Shown piece after piece: positions 42,500 to 50,774 of a stretch of 64,000 nucleotides of DNA. Origin of the DNA: Lachnospiraceae bacterium (lineage in GTDB: Bacteria > Bacillota > Clostridia > Lachnospirales > Lachnospiraceae); assembly GCA_017428105.1 (NCBI GenBank), contig JAFRRM010000015.1, positions 1-64,000 of the forward strand, in the 5' to 3' direction. Positions within the stretch are counted from its first letter, which is position 1; every line of letters starts with the position of its first letter. The notes below the pieces were generated by a model. That model did no database searches, was not told where the DNA came from, and saw only the letters and a program-made list of their open reading frames with translations. The position numbers and the translations under genes are program-made.

Positions 42500-43498
42500 A
42501 TGAAAAAACCTTTGATCGCGGTCACACTGGGAGATCCGGCCGGCATCGGGCCGGAGATCGTGGTGCGATCGATCGCGGACAAGGATCTGTTCCGGATCAC
42601 GGACTGCATCGTCGTGGGCGACCGCAAGGTCGTGGCGAACGCCATTAAGATCACCGGCGAGGACGTGACCCTGAACGTGGTCGCGGACCCGGCGGAAGGC
42701 GATTACCGCGAAGGCGTCCTGAACCTGATCGACCTGGACAACGTCGACATGGACCGCTTCGAATTCGGCAAGGTGAACGCCATGTGCGGCAAGGCGGCGT
42801 TCGAATACATTGAAAAGAGCATTCAGCTGACGATGGCCGGCAAGGCGGACGCCGTGGCGACCACGCCGATCAATAAAGAATCCCTGCACGCGGCGGAGAT
42901 CCACTACATCGGCCACACCGAGATCTTCGGCGCCCTGACCGGGACCGAGGACCCGCTGACCATGTTCGAGACCGACGGCATGCGGGTGTTCTTCCTGACC
43001 CGCCACGTATCGCTCCGCGCGATGCTGGACCAGATCAAGAAAGAACGGATCATCGACTACGTGGTGCGCTGCACGGAGGCCCTGCGCCGCCTGGGCGTCA
43101 CCGAAGGCACGATGGCCGTGGCAGGCCTCAACCCTCACTCCGGCGAACACGGCCTGTTCGGCTGGGAGGAAGTCAACGAGATCGCCCCCGCCGTGGAAGA
43201 ACTGAAGAAGATGGGCTACAACGTGGCCGGCCCGGTCCCCGCGGACTCGGTCTTCCACCAGGTGGCCCTCGGCAAGTACAACTCGGTCCTGTCCCTGTAT
43301 CACGATCAGGGACACATCGCCACCAAGACCCTGGACTTCGACCGGACCATCTCCATCACCAACGGGATGCCGATCCTGAGGACCTCGGTGGACCATGGGA
43401 CCGCGTTCGACATCGCGGGCAAAGGCATAGCGGGCGCCGTCAGCATGAAGGAAGCCATCCGGCTGGCGGCGAAATACGCGCCTTACTTCACCAAATAA
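42500..43498 (+). CDS. pdxA2: 4-phospho-tetronate dehydrogenase, PdxA2 type
   Basis: A 332-residue metal- and NAD-dependent enzyme of the PdxA family. Motifs include [49 protein letters not shown] and the metal-site [15 protein letters not shown]. True PdxA serves vitamin B6 synthesis, but paralogues beside DUF1537 kinases oxidise and decarboxylate threonate or erythronate 4-phosphate to dihydroxyacetone phosphate. No pyridoxine genes adjoin, supporting the catabolic role. AAGAGGAGGGG precedes the start. Confidence 0.88.
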   Translation: MKKPLIAVTLGDPAGIGPEIVVRSIADKDLFRITDCIVVGDRKVVANAIKITGEDVTLNVVADPAEGDYREGVLNLIDLDNVDMDRFEFGKVNAMCGKAAFEYIEKSIQLTMAGKADAVATTPINKESLHAAEIHYIGHTEIFGALTGTEDPLTMFETDGMRVFFLTRHVSLRAMLDQIKKERIIDYVVRCTEALRRLGVTEGTMAVAGLNPHSGEHGLFGWEEVNEIAPAVEELKKMGYNVAGPVPADSVFHQVALGKYNSVLSLYHDQGHIATKTLDFDRTISITNGMPILRTSVDHGTAFDIAGKGIAGAVSMKEAIRLAAKYAPYFTK

Positions 43499-43540
43499 GA
43501 TCCATAATAAAATCTAAATAAAAAAAAGAGGAGGCACATT

Positions 43541-44956
43541 ATGGAAATCAATGGCACAAGAATGTTGATCGCTCTGTTGATCGGCATCGCCGTGCTGATC
43601 GTGCTCGTGCTCAAGACCAAGATCCAGGCGTTCCTGGCTCTGATCCTTTGTACGATCCTGGTCGGTGTCATCGGCGGCATGCCCCTGGCTGCGACAGACA
43701 TCGTTGATGCATCAGGCGCGTCCAAATCCGGCGTTAGCATCATCAACTCCGTCACGGGCGGCTTCGGCGGCACCCTCGGAAGCATCGGCATCATCATCGG
43801 CTTCGGCGTGATGATGGGCCAGATCTTCGAAGTATCCGGCGCGGCAAAGCGCATGGCCTACACCTTCCTGAAGCTGTTCGGCAAAGGCAAAGAGGAAGAA
43901 GCGCTGGCCATCACCGGTTTCCTGGTATCCATCCCGATCTTCTGCGACTCCGGTTTCGTGGTGCTGTCCCCCATCGCGAAGGCGCTGTCCCGCACCACCA
44001 AAAAGTCCGTGATCAGCCTCGGCGTGGCTCTGGCCGCCGGTCTGGTCATCACCCACTCCCTGGTGCCTCCGACCCCCGGCCCTCTGGGCGTCTGCGGCAT
44101 TTTCGGCATTGACGTAGGTCTGTTCCTGCTGCTGACCATCGTCCTGGCTATCCCCATGGCCATCGCCTGCATCATCTATGCGAGAAAGGTCCTGGCCAAG
44201 AAGTTCTACCGCATCCCCGACGAGGAAGGCAATATCGTGGAAATGCCTTACCAGGCTCCCGATTACGAGGCCGCTTTCAACATGGATATGAAGGGCGTCC
44301 CCGGTGCACTGGTTTCCTTCCTGCCTCTGCTGCTCCCCATCGTGCTGATCCTGATCAACACGGTCGCTTCCGCTCTGAAGCTTGGCGGCGGCTTCTGGAA
44401 GGTCCTGATCTTCCTCGGCCAGCCGATCGTGGCTGTGGGCATCGGTCTGTTAGTCGCCATCTTTACGCTGGGCAAGCCGTTCAGCCGTGAGACCATCCTT
44501 CGCGAGATGGAAAAAGGCATGGCTTCTGCCGGTATCATCATGCTGGTGACCGGCGGCGGCGGTGCTCTGGGCCGCATCATCACCGATTCCGGTCTGGGCG
44601 CCTACATGGCCAACGGCCTGGCCAAGACGGCCATCCCGCTGATCCTGCTGCCTCTGCTGATCTCCACGCTGATGCGTTTCGTGCAGGGCTCCGGCACGGT
44701 CGCCATGACCACCGCGGCCAGCATCACCGCTCCCATCCTGGCGGCTGCCAACAGCAACCTGATCCTCGGCGCCATCGCCTGCTGCGTGGGCTCCCTGTTC
44801 TTCGGTTACTTCAACGATTCCTATTTCTGGGTCGTGAACCGTACGCTGGGCGTCTCCGAAGCGAAGGAACAGCTGCGTGTCTGGTCCGTCACCTCCACCA
44901 TCGCCTGGGGCGTCGGTGTCGTGGAAGTGCTGATCTTAAGCATCTTCATGCACTAA
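43541..44956 (+). CDS. GntP-family sugar-acid permease
   Basis: A 471-residue polytopic transporter of the gluconate:H+ symporter family, with about 12 hydrophobic segments. TGFLVSIPIFCDSGFVVLSP and THSLVPPTPGPLGVCGIFG are diagnostic. It presumably imports threonate, erythronate or a related acid for the enzymes upstream. The codons are noticeably more T-ending than those of its neighbours, perhaps reflecting strong expression or a different origin. AGAGGAGGC precedes the start. A palindromic repeat follows the stop. Confidence 0.9.
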   Translation: MEINGTRMLIALLIGIAVLIVLVLKTKIQAFLALILCTILVGVIGGMPLAATDIVDASGASKSGVSIINSVTGGFGGTLGSIGIIIGFGVMMGQIFEVSGAAKRMAYTFLKLFGKGKEEEALAITGFLVSIPIFCDSGFVVLSPIAKALSRTTKKSVISLGVALAAGLVITHSLVPPTPGPLGVCGIFGIDVGLFLLLTIVLAIPMAIACIIYARKVLAKKFYRIPDEEGNIVEMPYQAPDYEAAFNMDMKGVPGALVSFLPLLLPIVLILINTVASALKLGGGFWKVLIFLGQPIVAVGIGLLVAIFTLGKPFSRETILREMEKGMASAGIIMLVTGGGGALGRIITDSGLGAYMANGLAKTAIPLILLPLLISTLMRFVQGSGTVAMTTAASITAPILAAANSNLILGAIACCVGSLFFGYFNDSYFWVVNRTLGVSEAKEQLRVWSVTSTIAWGVGVVEVLILSIFMH

Positions 44957-44973
44957 ACCCTGTCACCTGACAG

Positions 44974-45017
44974 AGGGACGGTTCTTTTGTCAGATTTCTG
45001 GCAGGGGGGCCGTCCCT
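44974..45017. repeat. Palindromic repeat, diverged copy (family with GGACGG ends)
   Basis: AGGGACGG (44974-44981) and CCGTCCCT (45010-45017) bound the element, 18 bases after the GntP stop. The left end GGGACGGTTCTT matches the copies at 59391 and 61893. The interior differs and contains TTTTGTCAG. Together with the flanking TGTCACCTGACAG it may act as a terminator-like hairpin. Confidence 0.6.
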
Positions 45018-45058
45018 TCCCTTATCCGTCCGGCAGAAAAACAAAGGAGAGCGATGAT

Positions 45059-45898
45059 ATGTCACTCGTAACCATGAAACAATTGGTCGATGAGGCCTGG
45101 CAGCAGCACACCTGCATCCCCGCCTTCAACGTCGGCAGCCTGGAAATGGTGCGCGGCGCTTTGCAGGCGGCGGAGGAATTCAACACCCCGGTGATCATCC
45201 AGATCGCCGAGCGCCTGCTCAAATATTCCCCGCTGGAGCTGATCGGCCCCGGCATGGTGCAGGCGGCGCGCGAGGCGGCTGTCCCCGTGGCGGTGAATTT
45301 CGACCACAGCCGCACCCGTGAGACCATCGAACGCGCGCTGGATTACGGCTTCACCGGCGTGATGTACGACGGCTCCACGGACCCGTTTGAGGAAAATATC
45401 GCCGGCACCGCGGCCATCGTGGAACTGGCGAAGAAATACGGCGCCTCGGTGGAAGGCGAACTGGGCCTGGTAGGCGGCAGCGAAGACGGCCTCTCGGACC
45501 ACGGCATCCTCTGCACCAACCCCGACAAGGCGCATGAATTCTGCGAGCGCACCGGCATCGCCTGCCTGGCCGTCGCCATCGGCAATGCGCACGGCGATTA
45601 CCCCACCGCTCCTGTCCTGGCCTTCGACATCCTGGAACAGATCAACGCCAAAGCCGGCGTCCCCCTGGTCCTGCACGGCGGCAGCGGCATCTCGGACGAA
45701 GACTTCCGCAAAGCCATCTCCCTCGGCATCGCCAAGATCAACATCGGCACCGCCAGCTTCAACAACGTGACCCGCTTCGCGGAAAAATATCTGGCTACCG
45801 AAGGCAAGCACAGTTATTTCGAACTGAACACGGCCATGACGAAGGGCATGGTCGAAAACGCGAGGAAGCATATCCGCGTGTTCCGCGGGATCGATTGA
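45059..45898 (+). CDS. Class II fructose-bisphosphate aldolase-type enzyme
   Basis: A 279-residue zinc-dependent aldolase of the class II FBA/tagatose-bisphosphate family. Motifs are IPAFNVGSLEMVRGALQAAEE, the zinc His in VNFDHS, GFTGVMYDGSTDPFEENI, the catalytic region VEGELGLVGGSEDG and the phosphate-binding LHGGSGISDEDF and INIGTASFNNVT. Dihydroxyacetone phosphate, the PdxA2 product, is the usual C3 substrate, so it could link this route to glycolytic pools. Whether it acts on fructose or another sugar bisphosphate is open. The start at 45059 follows AAAGGAGAG; it could be a separate unit. Confidence 0.85.
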   Translation: MSLVTMKQLVDEAWQQHTCIPAFNVGSLEMVRGALQAAEEFNTPVIIQIAERLLKYSPLELIGPGMVQAAREAAVPVAVNFDHSRTRETIERALDYGFTGVMYDGSTDPFEENIAGTAAIVELAKKYGASVEGELGLVGGSEDGLSDHGILCTNPDKAHEFCERTGIACLAVAIGNAHGDYPTAPVLAFDILEQINAKAGVPLVLHGGSGISDEDFRKAISLGIAKINIGTASFNNVTRFAEKYLATEGKHSYFELNTAMTKGMVENARKHIRVFRGID

Positions 45899-45912
45899 AC
45901 TGCGCCGGAGTT

Positions 45913-45976
45913 ACTATTTGTATCAAATAGTTGATTTCGTACAGGGCTGTGAGTAATCGCAGCCCTGTTATTTTTC
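45913..45976. terminator. Inverted repeat and terminator after the aldolase
   Basis: ACTATTTG-tat-CAAATAGT (45913-45931) is a perfect inverted repeat. Then ACAGGGCTG (45941-45949) pairs with CAGCCCTGT (45960-45968) and is followed by TATTTTTC, a convincing plus-strand terminator. A related palindrome CAAATAATATTTG follows at 45976-45988. These AT-rich palindromes lie just before the truncated PadR gene and may be old PadR operators. Confidence 0.7.
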
Positions 45977-46000
45977 AAATAATATTTGATTTTAAAGTAA

Positions 46001-46029
46001 TTGCCTTTTCTCTATCTGTCGCTTATGAT
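46001..46029 (+). promoter_or_regulatory. Promoter of the truncated PadR gene
   Basis: TTGCCT (46001-46006), 17-base spacer, TATGAT (46024-46029). Confidence 0.55.
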
Positions 46030-46066
46030 AATCATAACTTAAGCGAAAGAGCGAAAAAGGTTCAAT

Positions 46067-46219
46067 ATGGCTGCCTACACTTCCAGTAATGTCAAAAAAG
46101 GTCTGCTCCCCATGCTGGTGCTTCATCTGCTGAATGAGAAGGACATGTACGGCTATGAGATCATCAAGGCGATAGAAGAACGGTCCGGCCTTGCTAACGG
46201 GCCGGATCTTTTGTTATAA
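46067..46219 (+). pseudogene. Truncated PadR-family regulator
   Basis: A 50-residue frame that matches the first half of the PadR winged helix: NVKKGLLPMLVLHLLNEKDM followed by YGYEIIKAIEERSG. It then runs into ANGPDLLL and a stop. The recognition helix and wing (normally LxxGTLYPxLxRLE) and the C-terminal dimerisation region are missing. The junction falls exactly at a terminator hairpin, so a deletion seems to have joined the gene's start to its end. A DNA-binding function is unlikely. Confidence 0.75.
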
Positions 46220-46220
46220 T
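46182..46220 (+). promoter_or_regulatory. Terminator hairpin containing the promoter of the gene at 46279
   Basis: A 9-bp stem (46182-46190 with 46200-46208) is followed by TTTTGTT. TTGCTA (46191-46196) lies in the loop, and with an 18-base spacer the perfect TATAAT (46215-46220) follows the T tract. Confidence 0.65.
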
Positions 46221-46278
46221 GTCTAATAATATCCGGCGTCATTTTGCGATAAGAAAGATACGAAAGGAGAGAAGGCAG

Positions 46279-46878
46279 ATGAAGCAAAGATTTTTATTCG
46301 CGTTGATGATCCTCACAATCCTCTGCCTGTCCGCCTGCAGCAAGACGCCCGCGGAACCCGACATGAGCGGGATCGTCCCGCTGCCGCCTGTCACGACATA
46401 TTATTCGCTGGAGGAATTTGAGAACAGCGAAAAGCAGAATGCGGCCGGCAGAGTCGAAGCCTATTATGTCCCGGTCCTTCCGGAAGATCAGTATACCCTC
46501 TCGTCTGTCACGAAGCGGGAAGGCGTCTACGTATCCGTGACGTACCGCACCGAACTGCCGGAGGATCTGGCTAAACAGCTCCGGACCGAATATGACCGGG
46601 AACGCTGTCAGCAGCTGATCTGCGAGACCCGTCTGTTTGAGGACGGCAGCGCCGGCCTGCAGCAGTATATCAGCAACGGATATCAGGAAACCGTGGTGAA
46701 CGGCCGCACGGTTTACCGCTGGGACGAGCATGCGGAAAACAGCCCGGCGCAGCCCGTGATAGGGTATGAAATCGTTTTTCTGGCGGAGGGGAAGCGGATC
46801 TTCATGCATTTGCCCGGGGTAGGTTCGTTTGAAGAAATGATGCAGTACGCCGATCCGGTAAAGAGAGTAATCGAGTGA
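46279..46878 (+). CDS. Lipoprotein of unknown function
   Basis: A 199-residue secreted lipoprotein: signal peptide with lipobox LSAC at about residues 16-19, a short Pro-rich linker, then a globular domain of about 150 residues with no recognised motif. The central part has YYVPVLPEDQYTLSSVTKRE and alternating strand-like segments. It resembles in style the DUF4367-type extracellular domains found near anti-sigma factors, but I cannot assign it. AAGGAGAGAAGG precedes the start. A broken lipoprotein gene follows. Confidence 0.65.
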   Translation: MKQRFLFALMILTILCLSACSKTPAEPDMSGIVPLPPVTTYYSLEEFENSEKQNAAGRVEAYYVPVLPEDQYTLSSVTKREGVYVSVTYRTELPEDLAKQLRTEYDRERCQQLICETRLFEDGSAGLQQYISNGYQETVVNGRTVYRWDEHAENSPAQPVIGYEIVFLAEGKRIFMHLPGVGSFEEMMQYADPVKRVIE

Positions 46879-46945
46879 GAAAGATGACAGAGGTACGTCC
46901 CCTGTTATCCTATGTTTTGAACTAGGAAGGGTAGATTTATAAACA

Positions 46946-48477
46946 ATGAAGATAGGTTGCAAAATAAAATTCATTTCCGTTTTACTCTGCGCGCTCTTCG
47001 TTCTGATTACCGGTTGTTCGGCCAACAACGGGAGTATGGTTCCAGTTTCAGAGTCATCTCTGACCCGGACCGAAGAATATTTGCCCGGCACGTCTGAGAA
47101 AACCGATCTCACACCGGCAACGGAAGATATACGAACTACAGAGACGGGGGCCGCAGAATCGGACGCCGCTGAAGCGGATACGACGGAACGGCGCACCACG
47201 GAACCGGATGTGTTGCCGGAAAACAGGCTCGTCATTAACCATCTCCCGGAAAGAACCGGAGACGTGTATTCCCTGCCTATGGCAGCTCAGATAAGAGATG
47301 AAACGGATCCCAGAATGAAGAACGTGACAAGAATGTCGCAGGAGGAATTGTCCGATTATTACGGACTCTCGATCGGCGTGGATGCACTCGGTTCTGCATT
47401 GGAGCCCGTCCTGGGGGACAAGGTGTCTGCTGATATCTATTCCAGCTACCTTCTTTCTCCGGGAATCTTCCGGGACGGAGAATCAGTTTATGATGCGAAC
47501 ACGATCGATCTGCGGACCAGACATGCATCAGTCAGAATTATTCTTGCCCGATATCAGAATACTCGTTGGCCCGGAGGTGAGATCCTGCAGGAACAGGAAC
47601 CGGAAGAGGAACCTCTTGAGACATCCTGCCTTGGCGGGACCGAATGTGTCGTCTGCGTTTACGGTCAGGAAAAGATCAGTACTAACCGCATCGGTTATGA
47701 CGTGGAAGCGATGATCGGGAACACAAAAGTATCGATCTCGATAGGAGGTGTATCGGAAGAAAAACTGGCTGAGGTTCTGGAGACGATCTACGTCCTGCTG
47801 CATGCAGCGACGCCGGCTGCGGAAAGCAGTGCGGAAGTACTTGATCCCGACCAGACAGATTCTGAACCGAGTACGACAGTGCAGTCTGAACCGTGTGAAG
47901 ACCGGATCGTCATGAATCTGATCACGGAATACGTTTATTCCCTCCTGTGGAGCACGGTCACGGAAGATGATCCGCGCTGGGAACATGTCACATTGATGTC
48001 GTGGGAGGAACTGTCAGATTATTACGGTTAAATATTAATGAGAAAGCCGTTTCGGACATGATCCGATCCGTTGTGGGAAAAAGCTTAGACTCCTATTCTG
48101 GTTCGCCCTGTCTCCCTGCTACCGGGATATACCGGGACGGAGACAGGATCTATGACGGAAACTTCCTGGAACTCAACACGTCTCCCGAGGGAGTTACCAT
48201 AGTTTTTTCTAAGGACAACAATATCCTCTGGCCCGGATATGAGGGCCGGCTTGAGCATGATCCGTCAGACGACCATTATGAAACGTCCTGTATCGGCGGG
48301 ATCGAATGCGTCATCGGCCGGCCGGTTTCCGAGACAGGAACGGTAAGGGAGGCCTCTTTTGTGATCAATGCGTCGTTCCGGGATACTGAAATGTCCATTC
48401 AAACGTATGGTCTGTCCGAAGAAGAGGCCGTCACCTTTTTTATTGAGCTTTGCCGCCTGATAGATCCCGCCGGTTAG
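46946..48477 (+). pseudogene. Frameshifted lipoprotein with two homologous domains
   Basis: The first frame (46946-48031) encodes a signal peptide with lipobox ITGC, a Thr/Glu-rich linker and one complete domain of about 170 residues. It then starts a second copy and stops at EELSDYYG. The second copy continues in the +1 frame from about 48028 to 48477 (LNINEKAVSDMIRSVVG onward). Both copies share EELSDYYG, GIFRDG/GIYRDG, WPGG/WPGY and ETSCLGGTECV/ETSCIGGIECV. Restoring one T at GGT-TAA (48026-48031) would give a single protein of about 510 residues. The first copy could still be secreted. The domain family is not recognised. Confidence 0.75.
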
Positions 48478-48527
48478 GGGAAGCGTGTGCAGGCCGGAGA
48501 AGCGCCTTCGTGCGACAATTTATCCGG

Positions 48528-48564
48528 AACCGGTCTTGTAAACAGGCCGGTTTTTTGTTATGAT
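48528..48564 (+). promoter_or_regulatory. Terminator hairpin containing the promoter of the acetoacetate-CoA ligase gene
   Basis: AACCGGTC (48528-48535) pairs with GGCCGGTT (48545-48552), followed by TTTTTT. The 9-base loop holds TTGTAA (48536-48541), and TATGAT (48559-48564) follows after a 17-base spacer. Confidence 0.7.
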
Positions 48565-48661
48565 GGCAGTTGCGAAAATCGCCCGGGGAGAACCGTCTCC
48601 GCGGGCGAAAAAACCGCCCGTGAGAGTTGTCCCCGGGGGCGGGGGGAGAAAGGCAGAATAT

Positions 48662-50614
48662 ATGCAGAAATTGTTGTGGAAGCCTTCGGAAGAGGTAAAG
48701 AATTCCTGCCGGATGGCGGATTTCATGCGGTATGTGAATGCGCGCTGCGGGAAGGAGTTCAGGGAATATAAGGAGCTGTATGACTGGTCCATTACGGACA
48801 TCCCCGCGTTCTGGGACGCGCTGTGGCACTATTTTGACGTGATCTGCTCCCGGCCGTATGAAACGGTCGTGGATGATATAAAGAAATTCCCGGGGGCGCG
48901 CTGGTTTGTCGGGGCGCGGATGAATTACGCGGAAAACATGCTGCGCTTCTGCGATGAGGACGGCACCGCCATCACGTTCCGGGGCGAAGCGCACGAGCGC
49001 CGCGTCATCAGCCGCCGGGAGCTGAAGGAAACGGTCTGGCGCCTGGCGGAAGCATTCCGGAAGGAGGGTATTAAGCCGGGCGATACCATCGCGGCGTATC
49101 TGCCCAACCTGCCGGAGACCATCATCGCCATGCTGGCGGCTGCGGCGGTAGGCGCGGTCTGGTGTTCCTGCGCGACGGACATCGGGGCCGGCGCGGCCGC
49201 GGACCGGGTCGGGCAGATCGAGCCGAAGATCCTGGTGACCACGGACGGCTACGTCTACAAAGGAAAGACCTTCTCCTCCCTGGAAAACGCGAAGGAGATC
49301 GCGGCCCGCATCCCGTCTTTAAAGCGCGTGGTGGTGGCCCATTACGCGGGGAACGGCACGACCGGGGGGATCCCGGACGCCGTGCGCTGGGAAGACTATC
49401 TGGAGCCGCTGCCGGAGCAGTTTGAGTACGAACAGGTCGAGGCTTCGCACCCGCTGTTCGTCATGTTTTCCTCCGGCACCACAGGCAAGCCCAAATGCAT
49501 GGTCCAGTCCCACGCGGGCATTCTGGCAAACCAGCTGAAGGAACTGACGCTGCACTGCAATATCCAGCGCGGCAGCAAGCTCTGCTACATCACCACCTGC
49601 AGCTGGATGATGTGGAACTGGCAGGCGGCGGCCCTGGGCACCGGCGCGGAACTGGTGCTGTATGAAGGCAACCCGTCCTACCCGGACAACGCGGCCATCT
49701 GGAAGGTGCTGGAAGAAGAGGAAGTCACGGACTTCGGCCTGTCCGCCAGCTACATCCACATGCTGATCGCGCAGGGCTTTAGCCCGAAGGAACACGCGGA
49801 TCTGTCGAAGCTGCGCGCCATTTCGCAGACCGGCTCCGCCCTGTCCGACGCGGGCTGGGAGTTCGTGTACCGCGAGATCAAGGAAGACTACCACTTCAAC
49901 TCCATCGCCGGCGGCACGGACATCAACGGCTGCTTCGGCATCGGCAACATGATGATCCCGGTCTATTCCGGCGAACTGGCCGCCATCGGCCTGGGCGAGA
50001 AGGTGGAGTGCTACGATGATAACGGCAAGCCCATCCGTGACAAAGAGGGCGAGCTGGTCTGCGAAGCGCCGATCCCGTCCATGCCGCTGTATTTCTGGAA
50101 CGACCCGGACGGCGCCCGCTATCACAGCGCGTACTTTGACGTCTATCCCGGCGTGTGGCGCCACGGCGACTACGTGATCCTGCACGGCAACACCGGCGGC
50201 CTGACGTTCTGCGGCCGCAGCGACTCCATCTTAAAGCCGTCGGGCGTGCGCATCGGTACCGCGGAGATCTACAACATCGTCAACGTGATCCCGCAGGTGG
50301 AGGATTCCCTGGCGGTGGGCCAGAATTACCACGGCGACCAGCGGATCGTCCTGTTCGTCAAATGCCAGCCCGGCTGCACGCTGGACGACGCGCTGGTCAA
50401 GACCATCAAGACGGCCCTGCGCACCAAGGGATCGCCCCGCCACGTGCCGGCCGTGATCCTGGAAACGCCGGAGATCCCGACCACCTTAAACGGCAAGAAA
50501 GTGGAAGGCGCGGTCACCAATATCCTGAACGGCCGGCCCGTGGGCAACCGCGACGCCCTGTCCAATCCGGAAAGCCTGACCTACTACGAGGAGCAGGCGG
50601 CGAAACTGCAGTAA
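48662..50614 (+). CDS. aacS: Acetoacetate-CoA ligase
   Basis: A 650-residue ANL-superfamily enzyme activating acetoacetate to acetoacetyl-CoA with ATP. The N-terminal ACAS region (MADFMRYVNARCGKEFREYKE) and AMP-binding motif FVMFSSGTTGKPKCMVQSHAG are present. YITTCSWMMWNWQAAAL and SIAGGTDINGCFG are typical of acetoacetate rather than acetate ligases, and the catalytic Lys lies in the late TTLNGKKVEGAV. The start at 48662 follows GAAAGG; the longer frame is noncoding leader. Acetoacetate is a product of Kce, so this enzyme could return lysine carbon to acetoacetyl-CoA. Confidence 0.9.
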   Translation: MQKLLWKPSEEVKNSCRMADFMRYVNARCGKEFREYKELYDWSITDIPAFWDALWHYFDVICSRPYETVVDDIKKFPGARWFVGARMNYAENMLRFCDEDGTAITFRGEAHERRVISRRELKETVWRLAEAFRKEGIKPGDTIAAYLPNLPETIIAMLAAAAVGAVWCSCATDIGAGAAADRVGQIEPKILVTTDGYVYKGKTFSSLENAKEIAARIPSLKRVVVAHYAGNGTTGGIPDAVRWEDYLEPLPEQFEYEQVEASHPLFVMFSSGTTGKPKCMVQSHAGILANQLKELTLHCNIQRGSKLCYITTCSWMMWNWQAAALGTGAELVLYEGNPSYPDNAAIWKVLEEEEVTDFGLSASYIHMLIAQGFSPKEHADLSKLRAISQTGSALSDAGWEFVYREIKEDYHFNSIAGGTDINGCFGIGNMMIPVYSGELAAIGLGEKVECYDDNGKPIRDKEGELVCEAPIPSMPLYFWNDPDGARYHSAYFDVYPGVWRHGDYVILHGNTGGLTFCGRSDSILKPSGVRIGTAEIYNIVNVIPQVEDSLAVGQNYHGDQRIVLFVKCQPGCTLDDALVKTIKTALRTKGSPRHVPAVILETPEIPTTLNGKKVEGAVTNILNGRPVGNRDALSNPESLTYYEEQAAKLQ

Positions 50615-50642
50615 GGATGCGGACAAAAAAAGCATAAACAGA

Positions 50643-50701
50643 CGGCTCTCCCGGAAAAAACGGGAGGGCCGTTTGACTTTTGACGGGAGTTGGGCTATAA
50701 T
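50643..50701 (+). promoter_or_regulatory. Terminator of aacS fused to the promoter of the next gene
   Basis: An 11-bp stem (50643-50653 with 50661-50671) is followed by TTT. TTGACT (50673-50678) overlaps the T tract, then a 17-base spacer and perfect TATAAT (50696-50701). Confidence 0.8.
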
Positions 50702-50774
50702 GGGCACATCCGTTGCAAAAACGGTTTATTTTGCTATGGTTTTGACTATACGATCCAAAGGAGATGATTGATCG

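Noticed and set aside
40679-43396. 905-codon open frame on the minus strand
   Set aside because: It is antisense to the two DUF1537 genes and pdxA2, which have clear motifs. The translation is His/Asp/Val/Gly-rich, low-complexity shadow sequence typical of GC-rich DNA.
42500-43498. pdxA for vitamin B6 synthesis
   Set aside because: It lies between a DUF1537 kinase and a GntP permease with no pyridoxine genes, so the catabolic PdxA2 role is preferred.
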